NCBI RefSeq assembly: GCF_030766935.1
Contig: NZ_JASERL010000001.1
Location: 1-64,000, forward strand
DNA length: 64,000 nucleotides
From: Streptomyces sp. KL109B
Lineage (GTDB): Bacteria; Actinomycetota; Actinomycetes; Streptomycetales; Streptomycetaceae
Direction of reading: 5' to 3'
Shown here: piece after piece, positions 34,356-43,386 of the stretch
Numbering within the stretch: the first letter of the stretch is position 1
Layout: each line of letters starts with the position of its first letter
Translations under genes and position numbers: made by a program
The notes under the pieces: model-generated
What the model was told of the DNA's origin: nothing
Seen by the model: only the letters and a program-made list of their open reading frames with translations
Database searches by the model: none

Positions 34356-35356
34356 GCGGCGGTCTCCTTGGCGAGCGGGGTGACCGGCGGCTCCGGCTGG
34401 AAGCGGCGCAGCACGAGGAACGCGGCGACGACGGCCAGTGCGCCGAGCGCGAGCAGCACGCCGGTCTCGGCGAGCTGGCGCGGCCAGTAGTCGGGCGAGG
34501 GCAGGTAGCTGCGGGTGAAGCCGGTGATGTCGTGCTGGTCGAGGCAGTGCTGGGTCATGCAGCCGGGGTCGCGGATCTCCGCCCCCGTCGATGTGATCGC
34601 CTTGCTGTGCACGGGGATCTCGGGCTGCTGGTAACTGCCCTGGAGCGGCCAGGAGTTGCCGCGGAACGCGCCCGCCAGGTACGTCACGATCCCGGCGACG
34701 ACCGCCGCCGACAGCGTGCGGCGCAGCACCAGGGCGGCCAGCACCCCGATGGCGAGGCCGAACAGGGCGTTCGCCACCGTCGCCGGGCCGATGGAGAAGT
34801 TGAAGTCGCGCGGGCCGATGCCGGCGACGAGCAGATGGTTCCGGTCGTCCCACACCAGGCGGTAGAGGATGACGACGAGCGTCGTGCCGACCGTGATGAG
34901 CAGTGCGGGCACGGCGAGCTTCGCGGCCAGCCAGCGGGCGGGGGAGACGGACTGGGTCCACGCCAACTGGGCGGTGCCCTGCTCCAGTTCGCGGGCGATC
35001 AGCGGTCCGGCCGCGAAGACGGCGATGACGCACGCGGCGATCCGGGTCAGCGACAGCGGGTCGTAGAAGAGGGTGTCGAAGGTGGTGCCGATGAACGGGA
35101 GGAAGGCGGAGAGTCCCTCCCAGGCGTTGTCCTGCGCCCCGCTGTAGCCGAGCTTGTCGAACGCCGCCTGGGCCTCCGACGAGCCGGGGCCCCACAGCCA
35201 CAGGAGCAGGCCGAGGCTGATCGCCACATAGCCGGTCCACACCCACATCGCGCCGCGGTGCAGTCGCAGGACCGTCCAGACCAGGCCGTCGGCGCCGGGC
35301 TTGGTGCGGCGCACGGCAGCGGGCTTGTCGAGCGTCGGGGTCGTCTGGGTGCTCAT
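34352..35356 (-). CDS. ABC transporter permease (GntR-linked), first copy
   Basis: 334-aa permease, about six TM segments, with a charged N-terminal tail. It contains [20 protein letters not shown] between TM2 and TM3, shared with the next gene; the pair arose by duplication. The extracytoplasmic DPGCMTQHCLDQHDITGF region is conserved between the two. Coupled to the ATPase by an ATGA overlap at 35353-35356. Confidence 0.9.
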   Translation of the reverse strand: MSTQTTPTLDKPAAVRRTKPGADGLVWTVLRLHRGAMWVWTGYVAISLGLLLWLWGPGSSEAQAAFDKLGYSGAQDNAWEGLSAFLPFIGTTFDTLFYDPLSLTRIAACVIAVFAAGPLIARELEQGTAQLAWTQSVSPARWLAAKLAVPALLITVGTTLVVILYRLVWDDRNHLLVAGIGPRDFNFSIGPATVANALFGLAIGVLAALVLRRTLSAAVVAGIVTYLAGAFRGNSWPLQGSYQQPEIPVHSKAITSTGAEIRDPGCMTQHCLDQHDITGFTRSYLPSPDYWPRQLAETGVLLALGALAVVAAFLVLRRFQPEPPVTPLAKETAA

Positions 35357-36258
35357 GCGGTCACCGCCGTCCGGTTCGGGCCCGCCGTGGTGCCTGGCGT
35401 CAGCAGGGGTGGGGCGTCGGGCGAGCGGAGATGGGCGAGGAGCAGCTCTTCGAGGGAGGGCTCCTGGACCTGCCAGCCCTCGCCGACGGGGCCGTCGCGG
35501 CGGATCAGCGCGGTGAGGCCGCGGCCGGAGGGGCGGGACTCGATCACGGTGTGCGGGGCGAGGTCGCCGCGCCCGGTGACCAGGCTGTGCGCGCCGAGCA
35601 GGTCGTCGATGCCGCCGCCGAGCCGGATCCGGCCGCCGCCGAGCAGCAGCAGGTGGTCGCAGGCGTCGGCCAGCTCGGTGACGATGTGCGAGGACATCAG
35701 GACCGTCGTGCCGTGCTCCGCCGCGTCCGCCATCAGCGTGCCCATCAGTTCGTGCCGGGCCAGCGGGTCGAGGTCGGCCATCGGCTCGTCGAGCAGCATC
35801 AGCTCGGGGCGCTTGCCGAGGGCGAGGGCGAGCGCGACGCGGGTGCGCTGGCCGCCGGAGAGCGAGCGGATCTTCGCCTTCGGGTCGAGGGAGCCCTGCT
35901 CGACGATCTTCGACGCGTACGCGGCGTCCCAGCGCTCCGGGTTGAGCTCGGCGCCCATCCGCAGGGTGTCCGCGATGGACAGCTGGGGGTACAGGGGCTT
36001 GCTCTGGGAGAGGTACGAGACCTTCGCGCGGTGCGTGCCGGGGGCCGCGCCGAGCACGGAGACGCTGCCGGAGGTGGCCCGGGACAGGCCGGCCGCGATG
36101 GTGAGCAGCGTCGACTTGCCCGCGCCGTTGGGCCCGACGAGCGCGCTGATCCGGCCCTCGGGCAGCCGGAACGAGCAGTCGTCCAGGGCCGCGGCGGCGC
36201 GCCGTCCGTAGCGCTTGACGAGGCCGTGCGCCTCGATGGCCGTACTGGCCGTACTCAT
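35353..36258 (-). CDS. ABC transporter ATP-binding protein
   Basis: 301-aa ATPase. Walker A (GPNGAGKST), signature (LSGGQRTRVALA), Walker B (LMLLDEPMADLDP) and switch His (LMSSHIV) are present. It energises the two paralogous permeases encoded downstream with overlapping stop-start codons. It overlaps the GntR gene end by 4 bp, so all four genes form one operon controlled by that repressor. Confidence 0.94.
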   Translation of the reverse strand: MSTASTAIEAHGLVKRYGRRAAAALDDCSFRLPEGRISALVGPNGAGKSTLLTIAAGLSRATSGSVSVLGAAPGTHRAKVSYLSQSKPLYPQLSIADTLRMGAELNPERWDAAYASKIVEQGSLDPKAKIRSLSGGQRTRVALALALGKRPELMLLDEPMADLDPLARHELMGTLMADAAEHGTTVLMSSHIVTELADACDHLLLLGGGRIRLGGGIDDLLGAHSLVTGRGDLAPHTVIESRPSGRGLTALIRRDGPVGEGWQVQEPSLEELLLAHLRSPDAPPLLTPGTTAGPNRTAVTA

Positions 36259-36701
36259 GAAGTCCCCTTGTGTCTGGTGCCGGCACCCGTGCCGGTGCTG
36301 GTGCTGAAGTGCGCTTCGAGGGCGCTGCCGAACAGGGCCGCCACGTCCTCGCGGTCGAGCCCCGCCTCTTTCGCCCGGTGCGCCCAGTCGTCGAGCTCCG
36401 CTCTCAGCGGTGAGTCGGCGGAGCCGGAGCCGAGCGTGGCGCGGACGAAGGTGCCGAGCCCTCGGCGGGCCTCGACGAGGCCGGAGCGCTCCAGCTCGCG
36501 GTAGGCCTTCAGCACGGTGTTCGGATTGATCGCCGTCGCCTCGACGACCTCTCGGGCCGTGGGCAGCTTGTCCCCGGGCTCTAGCAGGCCGAGCCGCAGG
36601 GCGTGCTCGGTCTGGTGGACGATCTGGAGGTAGGTGGCGACGCCGGTGTGGCGGTCGATGCGGAATTCGATGACCGGTTCGGGTGCTGGGTCCTGCACCA
36701 C
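36255..36701 (-). CDS. GntR-family (YtrA subfamily) repressor
   Basis: 148 aa. Winged helix in residues 10-80: PTAREVVEATAINPNTVLKA with the recognition helix, then GLVEARRGLGTFV. The short C-terminal helical tail is that of YtrA regulators, which control ABC transporters in their own operon. Start: tandem GTG codons at 36701 and 36698, with AAAGGGGG upstream; either is possible. A perfect 11-bp inverted repeat (36710-36737) lies directly at the promoter and is the expected operator. Confidence 0.9.
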   Translation of the reverse strand: MVQDPAPEPVIEFRIDRHTGVATYLQIVHQTEHALRLGLLEPGDKLPTAREVVEATAINPNTVLKAYRELERSGLVEARRGLGTFVRATLGSGSADSPLRAELDDWAHRAKEAGLDREDVAALFGSALEAHFSTSTGTGAGTRHKGTS

Positions 36702-36709
36702 GCCGTACC

Positions 36710-36737
36710 CCCTTTCACTAATCAAGTAGTGAAAGGG
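36710..36737. promoter_or_regulatory. GntR operator palindrome
   Basis: Perfect inverted repeat CCCTTTCACTA - 6 bp - TAGTGAAAGGG, immediately before the GntR start. One arm overlaps the purine-rich ribosome site, so binding would cover the start region. Confidence 0.88.
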
Positions 36738-36745
36738 TGATGCAA

Positions 36746-36781
36746 GAGAGGGGGCGGCGTCAAGTGACGCCGCCCCCTCTC
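36746..36781. terminator. Terminator after mshD
   Basis: Perfect 16-bp stem GAGAGGGGGCGGCGTC / GACGCCGCCCCCTCTC with loop AAGT. It lies 27 bp after the mshD stop and 8 bp before the GntR operator, insulating the two units. Confidence 0.92.
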
Positions 36782-36808
36782 GTTCGGGTGACGCGGAGAA
36801 ATGCCAGG

Positions 36809-37744
36809 TCAGGACTCCGTGCGGTACATCAGGTCCGTCTCGTACGTGGTGAAACCAAGGCGCTCGTACACGCTCACCGCCGCCTTGTTGTCGGCGTCGA
36901 CGTAGAGCATCGCGGTCGGCAGGCCCGCCGCCGCGAGGTGGCGCAGGCCCGTCGCCGTCAGGGCCTTGCCGAGGCCGCCGCCCTGGTTGCCGGGTGCCAC
37001 CCCGACGACGTAGACCTCGCCGAGCCGCTCCTGCGCGTGCGTCTTCGTCCAGTGGAAGCCGATCAGCTCGTCGCCGCGGAAGGCCAGGAAGAAGCCGGCC
37101 GGGTCGAACCACGGCTCGGCCTTGCGGTCGTCCAGGTCGCGCTGGGTGAGGGAGCCCTGCTCGGGGTGGTGGGCGAACGCCGCCGCGTTCACGGCGAGCC
37201 AGGCGGCGTCGTCCTGACCGGGGACGAACGTACGGATCCGGACGCCATCGGGGAGCGTCGGCTCCGCGAGGTCCAGGTCGGCCAGCGGGCGCCGCATCTG
37301 GCGCAGCTCGCGGAACAGGGTCAGGCCGAGGACCTGGGCGAGGTGGCGGGCCGCGCTGTGGCCGCCGTGCGCCCACACCCGCAGGCGCTTGCCGGAGGCG
37401 GCGAGCAGGGCGGTGCCGAGGGCGCGGCCGTGGCCGTGGCCGCGGTGCGCGGGGTGGACGACCAGTTCGGCGGCCGGGGCCTCGATCGGGTCGGTGTCCT
37501 CAAGCTGCGCGTAGCCGATGAGCTCGTCGCCGACGCTGAGGAGGAGGTGGCGGATGCCTTCGCGTTCGCCGCCGCGGAGTTGCAGGCGGCCCTGCTCGGA
37601 CACGGCTTGCTGGCCGTCCGTGTGGGCGGCCTCGGTGAGGAGGGCGAGGACCTGGGTCGACTGGGTGGGGGTGAGGGTGGGCAGGGTGTCGATCCGGCGG
37701 CCCGGGGCGGTGGGGTCGCTGGTGGGGGCGGGGTCGGTGGTCAT
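36809..37744 (-). CDS. mshD: Mycothiol synthase MshD
   Basis: 311-aa enzyme that acetylates Cys-GlcN-Ins with acetyl-CoA, the last step of mycothiol synthesis. Two GNAT domains in tandem: the N-terminal one has a degenerate CoA site (HPAHRGHGHGRALGTAL), the C-terminal one the active type (VGVAPGNQGGGLGKALT). It ends MYVDADN...YERLGFTTYETDLMYR-like, with the terminal GFTTYETDLMYR typical of MshD. A -10-like TACCCT ends 7 nt before the ATG, so the mRNA is probably leaderless. Cytoplasmic; mycothiol is the main thiol buffer in actinobacteria. Confidence 0.95.
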   Translation of the reverse strand: MTTDPAPTSDPTAPGRRIDTLPTLTPTQSTQVLALLTEAAHTDGQQAVSEQGRLQLRGGEREGIRHLLLSVGDELIGYAQLEDTDPIEAPAAELVVHPAHRGHGHGRALGTALLAASGKRLRVWAHGGHSAARHLAQVLGLTLFRELRQMRRPLADLDLAEPTLPDGVRIRTFVPGQDDAAWLAVNAAAFAHHPEQGSLTQRDLDDRKAEPWFDPAGFFLAFRGDELIGFHWTKTHAQERLGEVYVVGVAPGNQGGGLGKALTATGLRHLAAAGLPTAMLYVDADNKAAVSVYERLGFTTYETDLMYRTES

Positions 37745-37751
37745 GCGTACG

Positions 37752-37757
37752 AGGGTA
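37752..37757 (-). promoter_or_regulatory. mshD: Candidate leaderless -10 of mshD
   Basis: TACCCT on the minus strand, 7 nt before the start codon. Confidence 0.5.
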
Positions 37758-37799
37758 CGACCGGGGTGTGACGGTTACGCCGAGCTTCTTCCTACGTCG

Positions 37800-37848
37800 C
37801 GGGGCTCTGCCCCGGACCCCGCTCCTCAAGCGCCGGAGGGGCTTGATT
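37800..37848 (+). repeat. Family A repeat copy
   Basis: CGGGGCTCTGCCCCGGACCC to GGGGCTTGA, single copy between the divergent mshD and nucleotidase genes. Confidence 0.9.
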
Positions 37849-37988
37849 GGCCCGTGGCGGCTTCGCGATGCTCAACCCCCTGTCACGCTACGCGCGTTGA
37901 CCATAAGCTGCACCCGCATTCGCGGTGAACGGTGCCTGTCGCAGTCGGTGATTCGGTGTCGGGCCGCACGGAATCCCCAGGGGGACTC

Positions 37989-39782
37989 ATGCATGCGCAG
38001 ACGAAGAGACCGGGGCGGCGGCTGCGGGGGGTGGTGGCCGCGGGGGTCACGCTCGTGGCCGCCGGGGCGTTGATGGCCGCGTTGCCCGCGGGGGCGGCCG
38101 GAGGTGGGCGGTATCAGGACGTGCAGTTGCTGTCCTTCAATGACTTCCACGGGAATCTGGAGCCGCCGGCCGGGTCGTCCGGGCAGGTCAGTGAGGTGCA
38201 GGCGGACGGGACGACCAAGAAGGTCGACGCGGGTGGGGTCGAGTACTTGGCGACGTCGCTGCGCGAGGCGCGGCAGGGGCATCCGTACAGCATTACGGCC
38301 GCTGCCGGGGATCTCGTCGGGGCCAGCCCGTTGTTGTCGGGGCTGTTCCATGACGAGCCGACCGTCGAGGCCATGAATGGGCTCGATCTGGATGTGACCT
38401 CGGTCGGCAACCATGAATTCGACGAAGGGGCCGCGGAGTTGGCGCGGCTGCAGAACGGTGGGTGTCATCCGAAGGACGGGTGTTACGGGGAGGGGCGGGA
38501 GTTCGGAGGGGCCGACTATCCGTATCTCGCCGCGAATGTGACCGACGAGAAGACCGGGAAGCCGGTCCTCGACCCGTACTGGGTGTGGAAGCGGAACGGG
38601 GTGAAGGTCGGGTTCATCGGGGTCACGCTCGAAGGCACGCCGGACATCGTGTCCGCGGACGGCGTCAAGGGGCTGAAGTTCCACGACGAGATCGAGACGG
38701 TCGACAAGTACGCGAAGATCCTCGACAAGCAGGGGGTCAAGTCGATCGTCGCGCTGATCCATGAAGGGGGCGCCCCGGCTTCGGCCTCGTACAACTACGA
38801 CTGTGACGCGGCGGGCGGCGGCAGCGGGGTTTCCGGGCCGATCGTCGACATCGCCAAGGGGATCACGCCGAAGGTCGACGCGCTGGTGACCGGGCACACG
38901 CACAACGCGTACGCGTGCACCATCCCGGACCCGGCGGGCAAGCCGCGCATGGTCACGTCGGCGTCCTCGTACGGGAAGCTCTACACGGACACGACCCTGA
39001 CGTACGACCGCGCCACCAAGGACATCGTCCGTACGTCGGTGAAGTCGCCCACCGCGGCCAACCACGTCGTCTCGCGGACGCAGGAGAAGGCCGCCGACAT
39101 GACGGCGCTGATCGGGCGGTGGAACGAGCTGGCGGCGCCGGTGGCGAACCGGTCCGTCGGGTTCATCTCCGGTGACGTCCCCGGGCGGGGCGCCACGACT
39201 CCCGAGGCGCCGCTCGGCGATCTGATCGCGGACGCGCAGCTCGCGCACGCCAAGTCCCTTGACCCGAAGGCGAGTCTGGCCCTGATGAATCCGGGCGGGG
39301 TCCGCTCCGACCTGGTGTTCAAGGCGAGCGGGAGCGAGGGCGACGGGGTCGTGACGTACGGGGAGGCCTTCGCCGTGCAGCCGTTCAGCAACACCGTGAA
39401 CCTGGTCGACCTGAGCGGCGAGCAGCTCGTGAGCGCGCTGCGGCAGCAGGTGAGCGGGGCGAACGCGGCGTCGCCGAAGATCCTCCAGCCCTCGGCCGGG
39501 CTCACGTACACGCTCGACATGACCAAGGCGGGCGCGGACCGGGTCGTCGCCGATTCGATCAGGCTGAACGGTGCCGCGATCGATCCGTCCGCCACCTACC
39601 GGGTCGCCCTCAACTCCTTCCTCGCGGGCGGCGGAGACGGCTTCGCGGCGCTGGGGGAGGGCAAGAATCCGCTGGTCGGGAGCGATGATCTGAAGGCGTT
39701 CAGCGACTACTTGAGCGCCAACTCCTCGGCCGCGGACCCGATCGAGCCGCCCGCGGCGGACCGCATCACGATCGTCAAATAG
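37989..39782 (+). CDS. Secreted 5'-nucleotidase / bifunctional metallophosphatase
   Basis: 597-aa exported enzyme that removes phosphate from extracellular nucleotides. A signal peptide (RRLRGVVAAGVTLVAAGA, cleavage near AAGGGR) is followed by a metallophosphatase domain with LLSFNDFHGN, AGDLVGASPLL, SVGNHEFDEG, ALIHEGG and VTGHTHN as metal-ligand motifs, then a 5_nucleotid_C substrate domain (NPGGVRSDLVF; VTYGEAFAVQPF). AGGGGG precedes the ATG at 37989 closely. Phosphate salvage by such enzymes is PhoP-controlled in Streptomyces, fitting the nearby phosphate genes, but I see no clear PHO box here. No C-terminal anchor. Confidence 0.95.
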   Translation: MHAQTKRPGRRLRGVVAAGVTLVAAGALMAALPAGAAGGGRYQDVQLLSFNDFHGNLEPPAGSSGQVSEVQADGTTKKVDAGGVEYLATSLREARQGHPYSITAAAGDLVGASPLLSGLFHDEPTVEAMNGLDLDVTSVGNHEFDEGAAELARLQNGGCHPKDGCYGEGREFGGADYPYLAANVTDEKTGKPVLDPYWVWKRNGVKVGFIGVTLEGTPDIVSADGVKGLKFHDEIETVDKYAKILDKQGVKSIVALIHEGGAPASASYNYDCDAAGGGSGVSGPIVDIAKGITPKVDALVTGHTHNAYACTIPDPAGKPRMVTSASSYGKLYTDTTLTYDRATKDIVRTSVKSPTAANHVVSRTQEKAADMTALIGRWNELAAPVANRSVGFISGDVPGRGATTPEAPLGDLIADAQLAHAKSLDPKASLALMNPGGVRSDLVFKASGSEGDGVVTYGEAFAVQPFSNTVNLVDLSGEQLVSALRQQVSGANAASPKILQPSAGLTYTLDMTKAGADRVVADSIRLNGAAIDPSATYRVALNSFLAGGGDGFAALGEGKNPLVGSDDLKAFSDYLSANSSAADPIEPPAADRITIVK

Positions 39783-39801
39783 GCGAAACACGGCTCGCAT
39801 T

Positions 39802-39856
39802 GGGGTGGCCTACGGTGGGACCGCGGATGAACCGCGGTTGAACCGTGGGCCACCCC
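39802..39856. terminator. Large nested hairpin after the nucleotidase gene
   Basis: Outer arms GGGGTGGCCTACGGT and ACCGTGGGCCACCCC (14 of 15 paired) enclose an inner perfect stem ACCGCGG-ATGAA-CCGCGGT. A probable terminator, but more complex than usual. Confidence 0.8.
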
Positions 39857-39910
39857 ACACTTGTGAAGGTTATTTGTGTAACCCGTGGGGTTGTGTGATG
39901 GAATCGGCCG

Positions 39911-41119
39911 ATGCGTACCCCCCACCGCATGGACGACGAGCCCATAGCCAACGACCGTACGGCGTTTGACGATTGGTTTGATGACGGGGCGGAGGATTTG
40001 GTTCCGCCGGACCACGGCCGGTTCGACGACGGGCCCGACCACTGGTCCCCGCCGGACCACCGGCGCGCGGGACGGCGCAGGCGCCGCAGCCGGCTCGCCG
40101 GGGTCTCCTTCGCGCTGAAGGGCCTCATCGCCGTCGTCGTCCTGTGCGGTTTCCTCGCCATGGCCGACCGCTGGGCGGTGCTCTACGCGGAGAACAAGGC
40201 CGCGCAGCAGCTCAAGAAGCAGATGAAGCTGACGGCGGCGCCCGAAGTGGAGATCGGCGGCTTTCCGTTCCTCACGCAGCTCGCCGACCGCCGCATCGGC
40301 GAGATGAAGGTGACGGTCCCCGACGTCGCCGCCGACCGCGTCACCCTCGCCAAGGTCTCCGCGACCGCCCACAACGTACGCATCAAGGGCTCGGGCCTCA
40401 CTGACATCAGCGGCGCCTACGCCGACCAGATGAACGGGCAGGTGCTGCTCAGCTTCGCCGACATGAACCGTGAACTGGGCGCCTCCCAGGTCACGTTCAC
40501 CGGACACGGCAAGAACAAGGTGCTCGCGCGCGGCACCCTGCCCGTCGCCGGGCACGACGTGAAGGTGCGGGCCGACGCGAACATCCAGCGGCTCGGCGCG
40601 TCCGGGATCTCCACGGACATCGACAACATGAGCCTCGCCATCGGCGACCTCGCCACCTACCGCCCCGGCACCCGCGCCTCCGAGGGCCTGCACCTCACGC
40701 GCCAGTCCGTGGACAAGCTCACCCAGCAGGTCGACAAGGCGCGCCAGCTGCTCGCCGTGCCCGCCGTCGTGAAGCGGCTCGGGGTGCCGGACAGCGCGGT
40801 TCAACAGGCGCTGAACAGCGACGCGAAGCTGCGCGAGCTGACCGGAACGCCGCGCTTCGTCAAGCAGTTGATGGGCACGAACCTGATCGACATCGCGCTC
40901 GCCCACCCCGAGATCCTCAAGAGGATCGGCCTCGACCCGGCGCTGCTCGACGGCCTCACCCGCCTCACCCGGCCCGAACTCGCCGACCGCCTCTCCCTCG
41001 CCTTCCGGGTCCCGCAGCTGCCCGGCGACTCGGGGTACGTACGCCTTCAGGACGTGCGGGTGGAGAAGGAGGGGATCCGGGTGGATCTGTCGGGAGGCGG
41101 GCTCTCGGTCGGCAAGTGA
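39911..41119 (+). CDS. LmeA-like (DUF2993) membrane-anchored lipid-binding protein
   Basis: 402 aa. An acidic cytoplasmic N-terminus (about 50 residues, rich in Asp and Pro) and an Arg-rich stop (RRRRRSR) precede one TM (about residues 67-85); the rest is extracytoplasmic. The DUF2993 signature (IGGFPFLTQLADRRIGEMKV) is clear. In mycobacteria LmeA binds phosphatidylinositol and acts in lipomannan elongation; here a general envelope phospholipid role is the safe inference. A second, smaller DUF2993 gene lies at 48995-49738. It converges with the kinase gene, 15 bp apart. Confidence 0.85.
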   Translation: MRTPHRMDDEPIANDRTAFDDWFDDGAEDLVPPDHGRFDDGPDHWSPPDHRRAGRRRRRSRLAGVSFALKGLIAVVVLCGFLAMADRWAVLYAENKAAQQLKKQMKLTAAPEVEIGGFPFLTQLADRRIGEMKVTVPDVAADRVTLAKVSATAHNVRIKGSGLTDISGAYADQMNGQVLLSFADMNRELGASQVTFTGHGKNKVLARGTLPVAGHDVKVRADANIQRLGASGISTDIDNMSLAIGDLATYRPGTRASEGLHLTRQSVDKLTQQVDKARQLLAVPAVVKRLGVPDSAVQQALNSDAKLRELTGTPRFVKQLMGTNLIDIALAHPEILKRIGLDPALLDGLTRLTRPELADRLSLAFRVPQLPGDSGYVRLQDVRVEKEGIRVDLSGGGLSVGK

Positions 41120-41134
41120 GCCGAATCCGTGCCG

Positions 41135-42553
41135 TTACGGGATCTCCGGCGGCGGCGTCGGCGCGCCCGGCAGGGACAGCGTCGCGAGCGTGCCGCCGCC
41201 GTCCGCCGCCGACAGGCCGACATGGCCGCCGCTGGCCTCGACCGTACGGGCCACGATCGACAGGCCGAGCCCCGAGCCCGGCAGGGCGCGCGCGGTCGGG
41301 GAGCGCCAGAACCGGTCGAAGACGTACGGGAGTTCCTCGTCCGGGATGCCGGGGCCGTGGTCCCGCACGGTGAGCGTGCCGCGCATGAGGCGCACCTCGA
41401 TCCGCCCCTTCTCCGGGCTGAACTTCACGGCGTTGTCCAGCAGGTTCACCACCGCCCGCTCAAGCGCGGCCGGCTCCGCCCGTACGTACCAGGGGGCCAG
41501 CTCGGCGTCGAAGGTCAGCTCGGGGCCGCGCAGCCGGGCGCGTTCGATGGCGCTGCGCACCGTGTCGTGCAGCGAGACGACCCGCAGCGGCCCCTCCGCC
41601 CCGGTCAGTCCCGTACGCGACAGCTCCTGAAGGTCGCCGATGAGCGCGGCCAGCTCCGTCATCTGCGCCTTCAGGGACGTCATCAGCGCCTTGCGGTCCT
41701 CCGCCGGGATGGTGCGGCCGGTCTCCTCGATCCGGTTGAGGAGATCGATGTTGGTACGCATCGAGGTCAGCGGCGTACGCAGCTCGTGGCCCGCGTCGGC
41801 GATGAGCTGCTGCTGAAGGTCGCGGGAGGAGGCGAGCGAGGCCGTCATCTGGTTGAACGACTCCGAGAGCCGCGCGATCTCGTCGTCGCCCTCGACCGGG
41901 ATGCGGACCGTGAGGTCCTCGGTTCTGGCCACGTGCTCGACGGCTTCGGTGAGGTCGTCGACGGGGCGCAGTCCGGTGCGGGCGATCCACAGTCCTGCGG
42001 CCGTGGAGCCGAGGACGCCGATGCCGCCCACGAGGAGGAGCACCCAGGCCAGGGTGGTGAGGGGCTCCGTGACCTCGGATGTGGGGCTGGCCACGGAGAC
42101 CGCGAACTGCTCGCCGCTGTTCTTCTCGACGGCGTGCAGCGTCACGACGCGCATCTGGGTGCCACCGTCGTCCGCGGTGGTGTGCGACGCGGTGTCCAAG
42201 GTGCCCGCGGCCACGGACAGATCGTCGGCCTGGACGGGGATCACCTCGTCACCGGGCGAGGTGCACACCTGACCGTCGGTGGAGATGATCTGGACCGTCG
42301 GGCCGGGGAATCGCCTGGCGCTCGAGCCGGACGACGAGCTGCAGTTGTCCAGGATGTACGAGATCTGGCTCGGCCCCAGCGAGTGCGCCTCGTTGGACAG
42401 GTTGTGGTCCAGCTGGTCGTACAGCTGCGCCCGCGTGATGAACCAGCACGTCACCGCCACCGCGGCGACGGCCGCCGCGACCGCCACGGCGACGAGGAGC
42501 GCGATCCGCGACCTCAGTGGCAGCGTCCGCAGCCGTCGTACGAGCTTGTTCAC
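41135..42553 (-). CDS. Sensor histidine kinase, MprB-like
   Basis: 472-aa membrane kinase. TM1 (residues 17-40), an extracytoplasmic sensor of about 120 residues with a Cys pair (DNCSSS and GQVCTSP), TM2 (about 168-190), HAMP, then HisKA with phospho-acceptor His in [13 protein letters not shown] and HATPase motifs [19 protein letters not shown] and [12 protein letters not shown] start at 42553 overlaps the regulator stop (GTGA). The order regulator, kinase, with an HtrA protease gene just upstream, resembles the mycobacterial mprA-mprB-pepD envelope-stress system. Confidence 0.93.
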   Translation of the reverse strand: MNKLVRRLRTLPLRSRIALLVAVAVAAAVAAVAVTCWFITRAQLYDQLDHNLSNEAHSLGPSQISYILDNCSSSSGSSARRFPGPTVQIISTDGQVCTSPGDEVIPVQADDLSVAAGTLDTASHTTADDGGTQMRVVTLHAVEKNSGEQFAVSVASPTSEVTEPLTTLAWVLLLVGGIGVLGSTAAGLWIARTGLRPVDDLTEAVEHVARTEDLTVRIPVEGDDEIARLSESFNQMTASLASSRDLQQQLIADAGHELRTPLTSMRTNIDLLNRIEETGRTIPAEDRKALMTSLKAQMTELAALIGDLQELSRTGLTGAEGPLRVVSLHDTVRSAIERARLRGPELTFDAELAPWYVRAEPAALERAVVNLLDNAVKFSPEKGRIEVRLMRGTLTVRDHGPGIPDEELPYVFDRFWRSPTARALPGSGLGLSIVARTVEASGGHVGLSAADGGGTLATLSLPGAPTPPPEIP

Positions 42554-43293
42554 TCGGCCGCTCCTCCGGACCGCAGCACGTACCCCACGCCCCGCACGGT
42601 GTGCACGAGGCGCGGTTCGCCGCCGGCCTCGGTCTTGCGGCGCAGGTACATCACGTAGACGTCGAGGGAGTTGGAGGACGGCTCGAAGTCGAAGCCCCAG
42701 ACGGCCTTGAGGATCTGCTCGCGGGTGAGGACCTGCCGGGGGTGGGCCAGGAACATCTCCAGGAGCGTGTACTCGGTGCGGGTCAGCTCGACCGCGCGGC
42801 CGCCGCGGGTGACCTCGCGGGTGGTGAGGTCCATCCGCAGGTCGGCGAAGGCGAGGGTGTCGGAATCGTCGACGTCGGCGCCGGTCGCCGCGGCGGCGTA
42901 CGAGCTGCGGCGCAGCAACGCCCGTACCCGCGCGAACAGTTCGTCCAGCTCGAACGGCTTGACCAGGTAGTCGTCGGCGCCCGCGTCGAGCCCTGTGACG
43001 CGGTCGCCGACGGTGTCGCGGGCGGTGAGCATCAGGATCGGGGTGGTGGAGCCGGTCGCCCGCATCCGGCGGGCGGCGGTCAGGCCGTCCATGCGCGGCA
43101 TCTGGATGTCGAGGACGACCAGGTCGGGCCGGTACGAGGCGACCTTCTCCAGGGCGTCCGCGCCGTCGACGGCGACCTCCGTGGCGTACCCCTCGAAGGC
43201 GAGGGAACGCTGAAGCGCCTCAAGCACCGCGGGCTCGTCGTCGACGATGAGGATCCGGTACTGCGGTTCGCGTTCGCCTTCGGCGGGGCTCAT
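42550..43293 (-). CDS. OmpR-family response regulator, MprA-like
   Basis: 247 aa. Receiver with acidic pair in LIVDDEPAV, phospho-acceptor Asp in [13 protein letters not shown] and Lys in [11 protein letters not shown]-terminal winged helix with [20 protein letters not shown] and [12 protein letters not shown]. Translationally coupled to its kinase. Likely targets include the neighbouring HtrA protease and envelope-stress genes, by analogy with MprA; this is inference. Confidence 0.95.
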   Translation of the reverse strand: MSPAEGEREPQYRILIVDDEPAVLEALQRSLAFEGYATEVAVDGADALEKVASYRPDLVVLDIQMPRMDGLTAARRMRATGSTTPILMLTARDTVGDRVTGLDAGADDYLVKPFELDELFARVRALLRRSSYAAAATGADVDDSDTLAFADLRMDLTTREVTRGGRAVELTRTEYTLLEMFLAHPRQVLTREQILKAVWGFDFEPSSNSLDVYVMYLRRKTEAGGEPRLVHTVRGVGYVLRSGGAAE

Positions 43294-43386
43294 GGGCTGC
43301 GCTTCCTGTCGGTTCGGGGGGTACGGGCGGGGCCGGTGCCTCTCAGCCTCGCACCGTCTCGCCGGGTGGGCACAATCACGCCCCGG

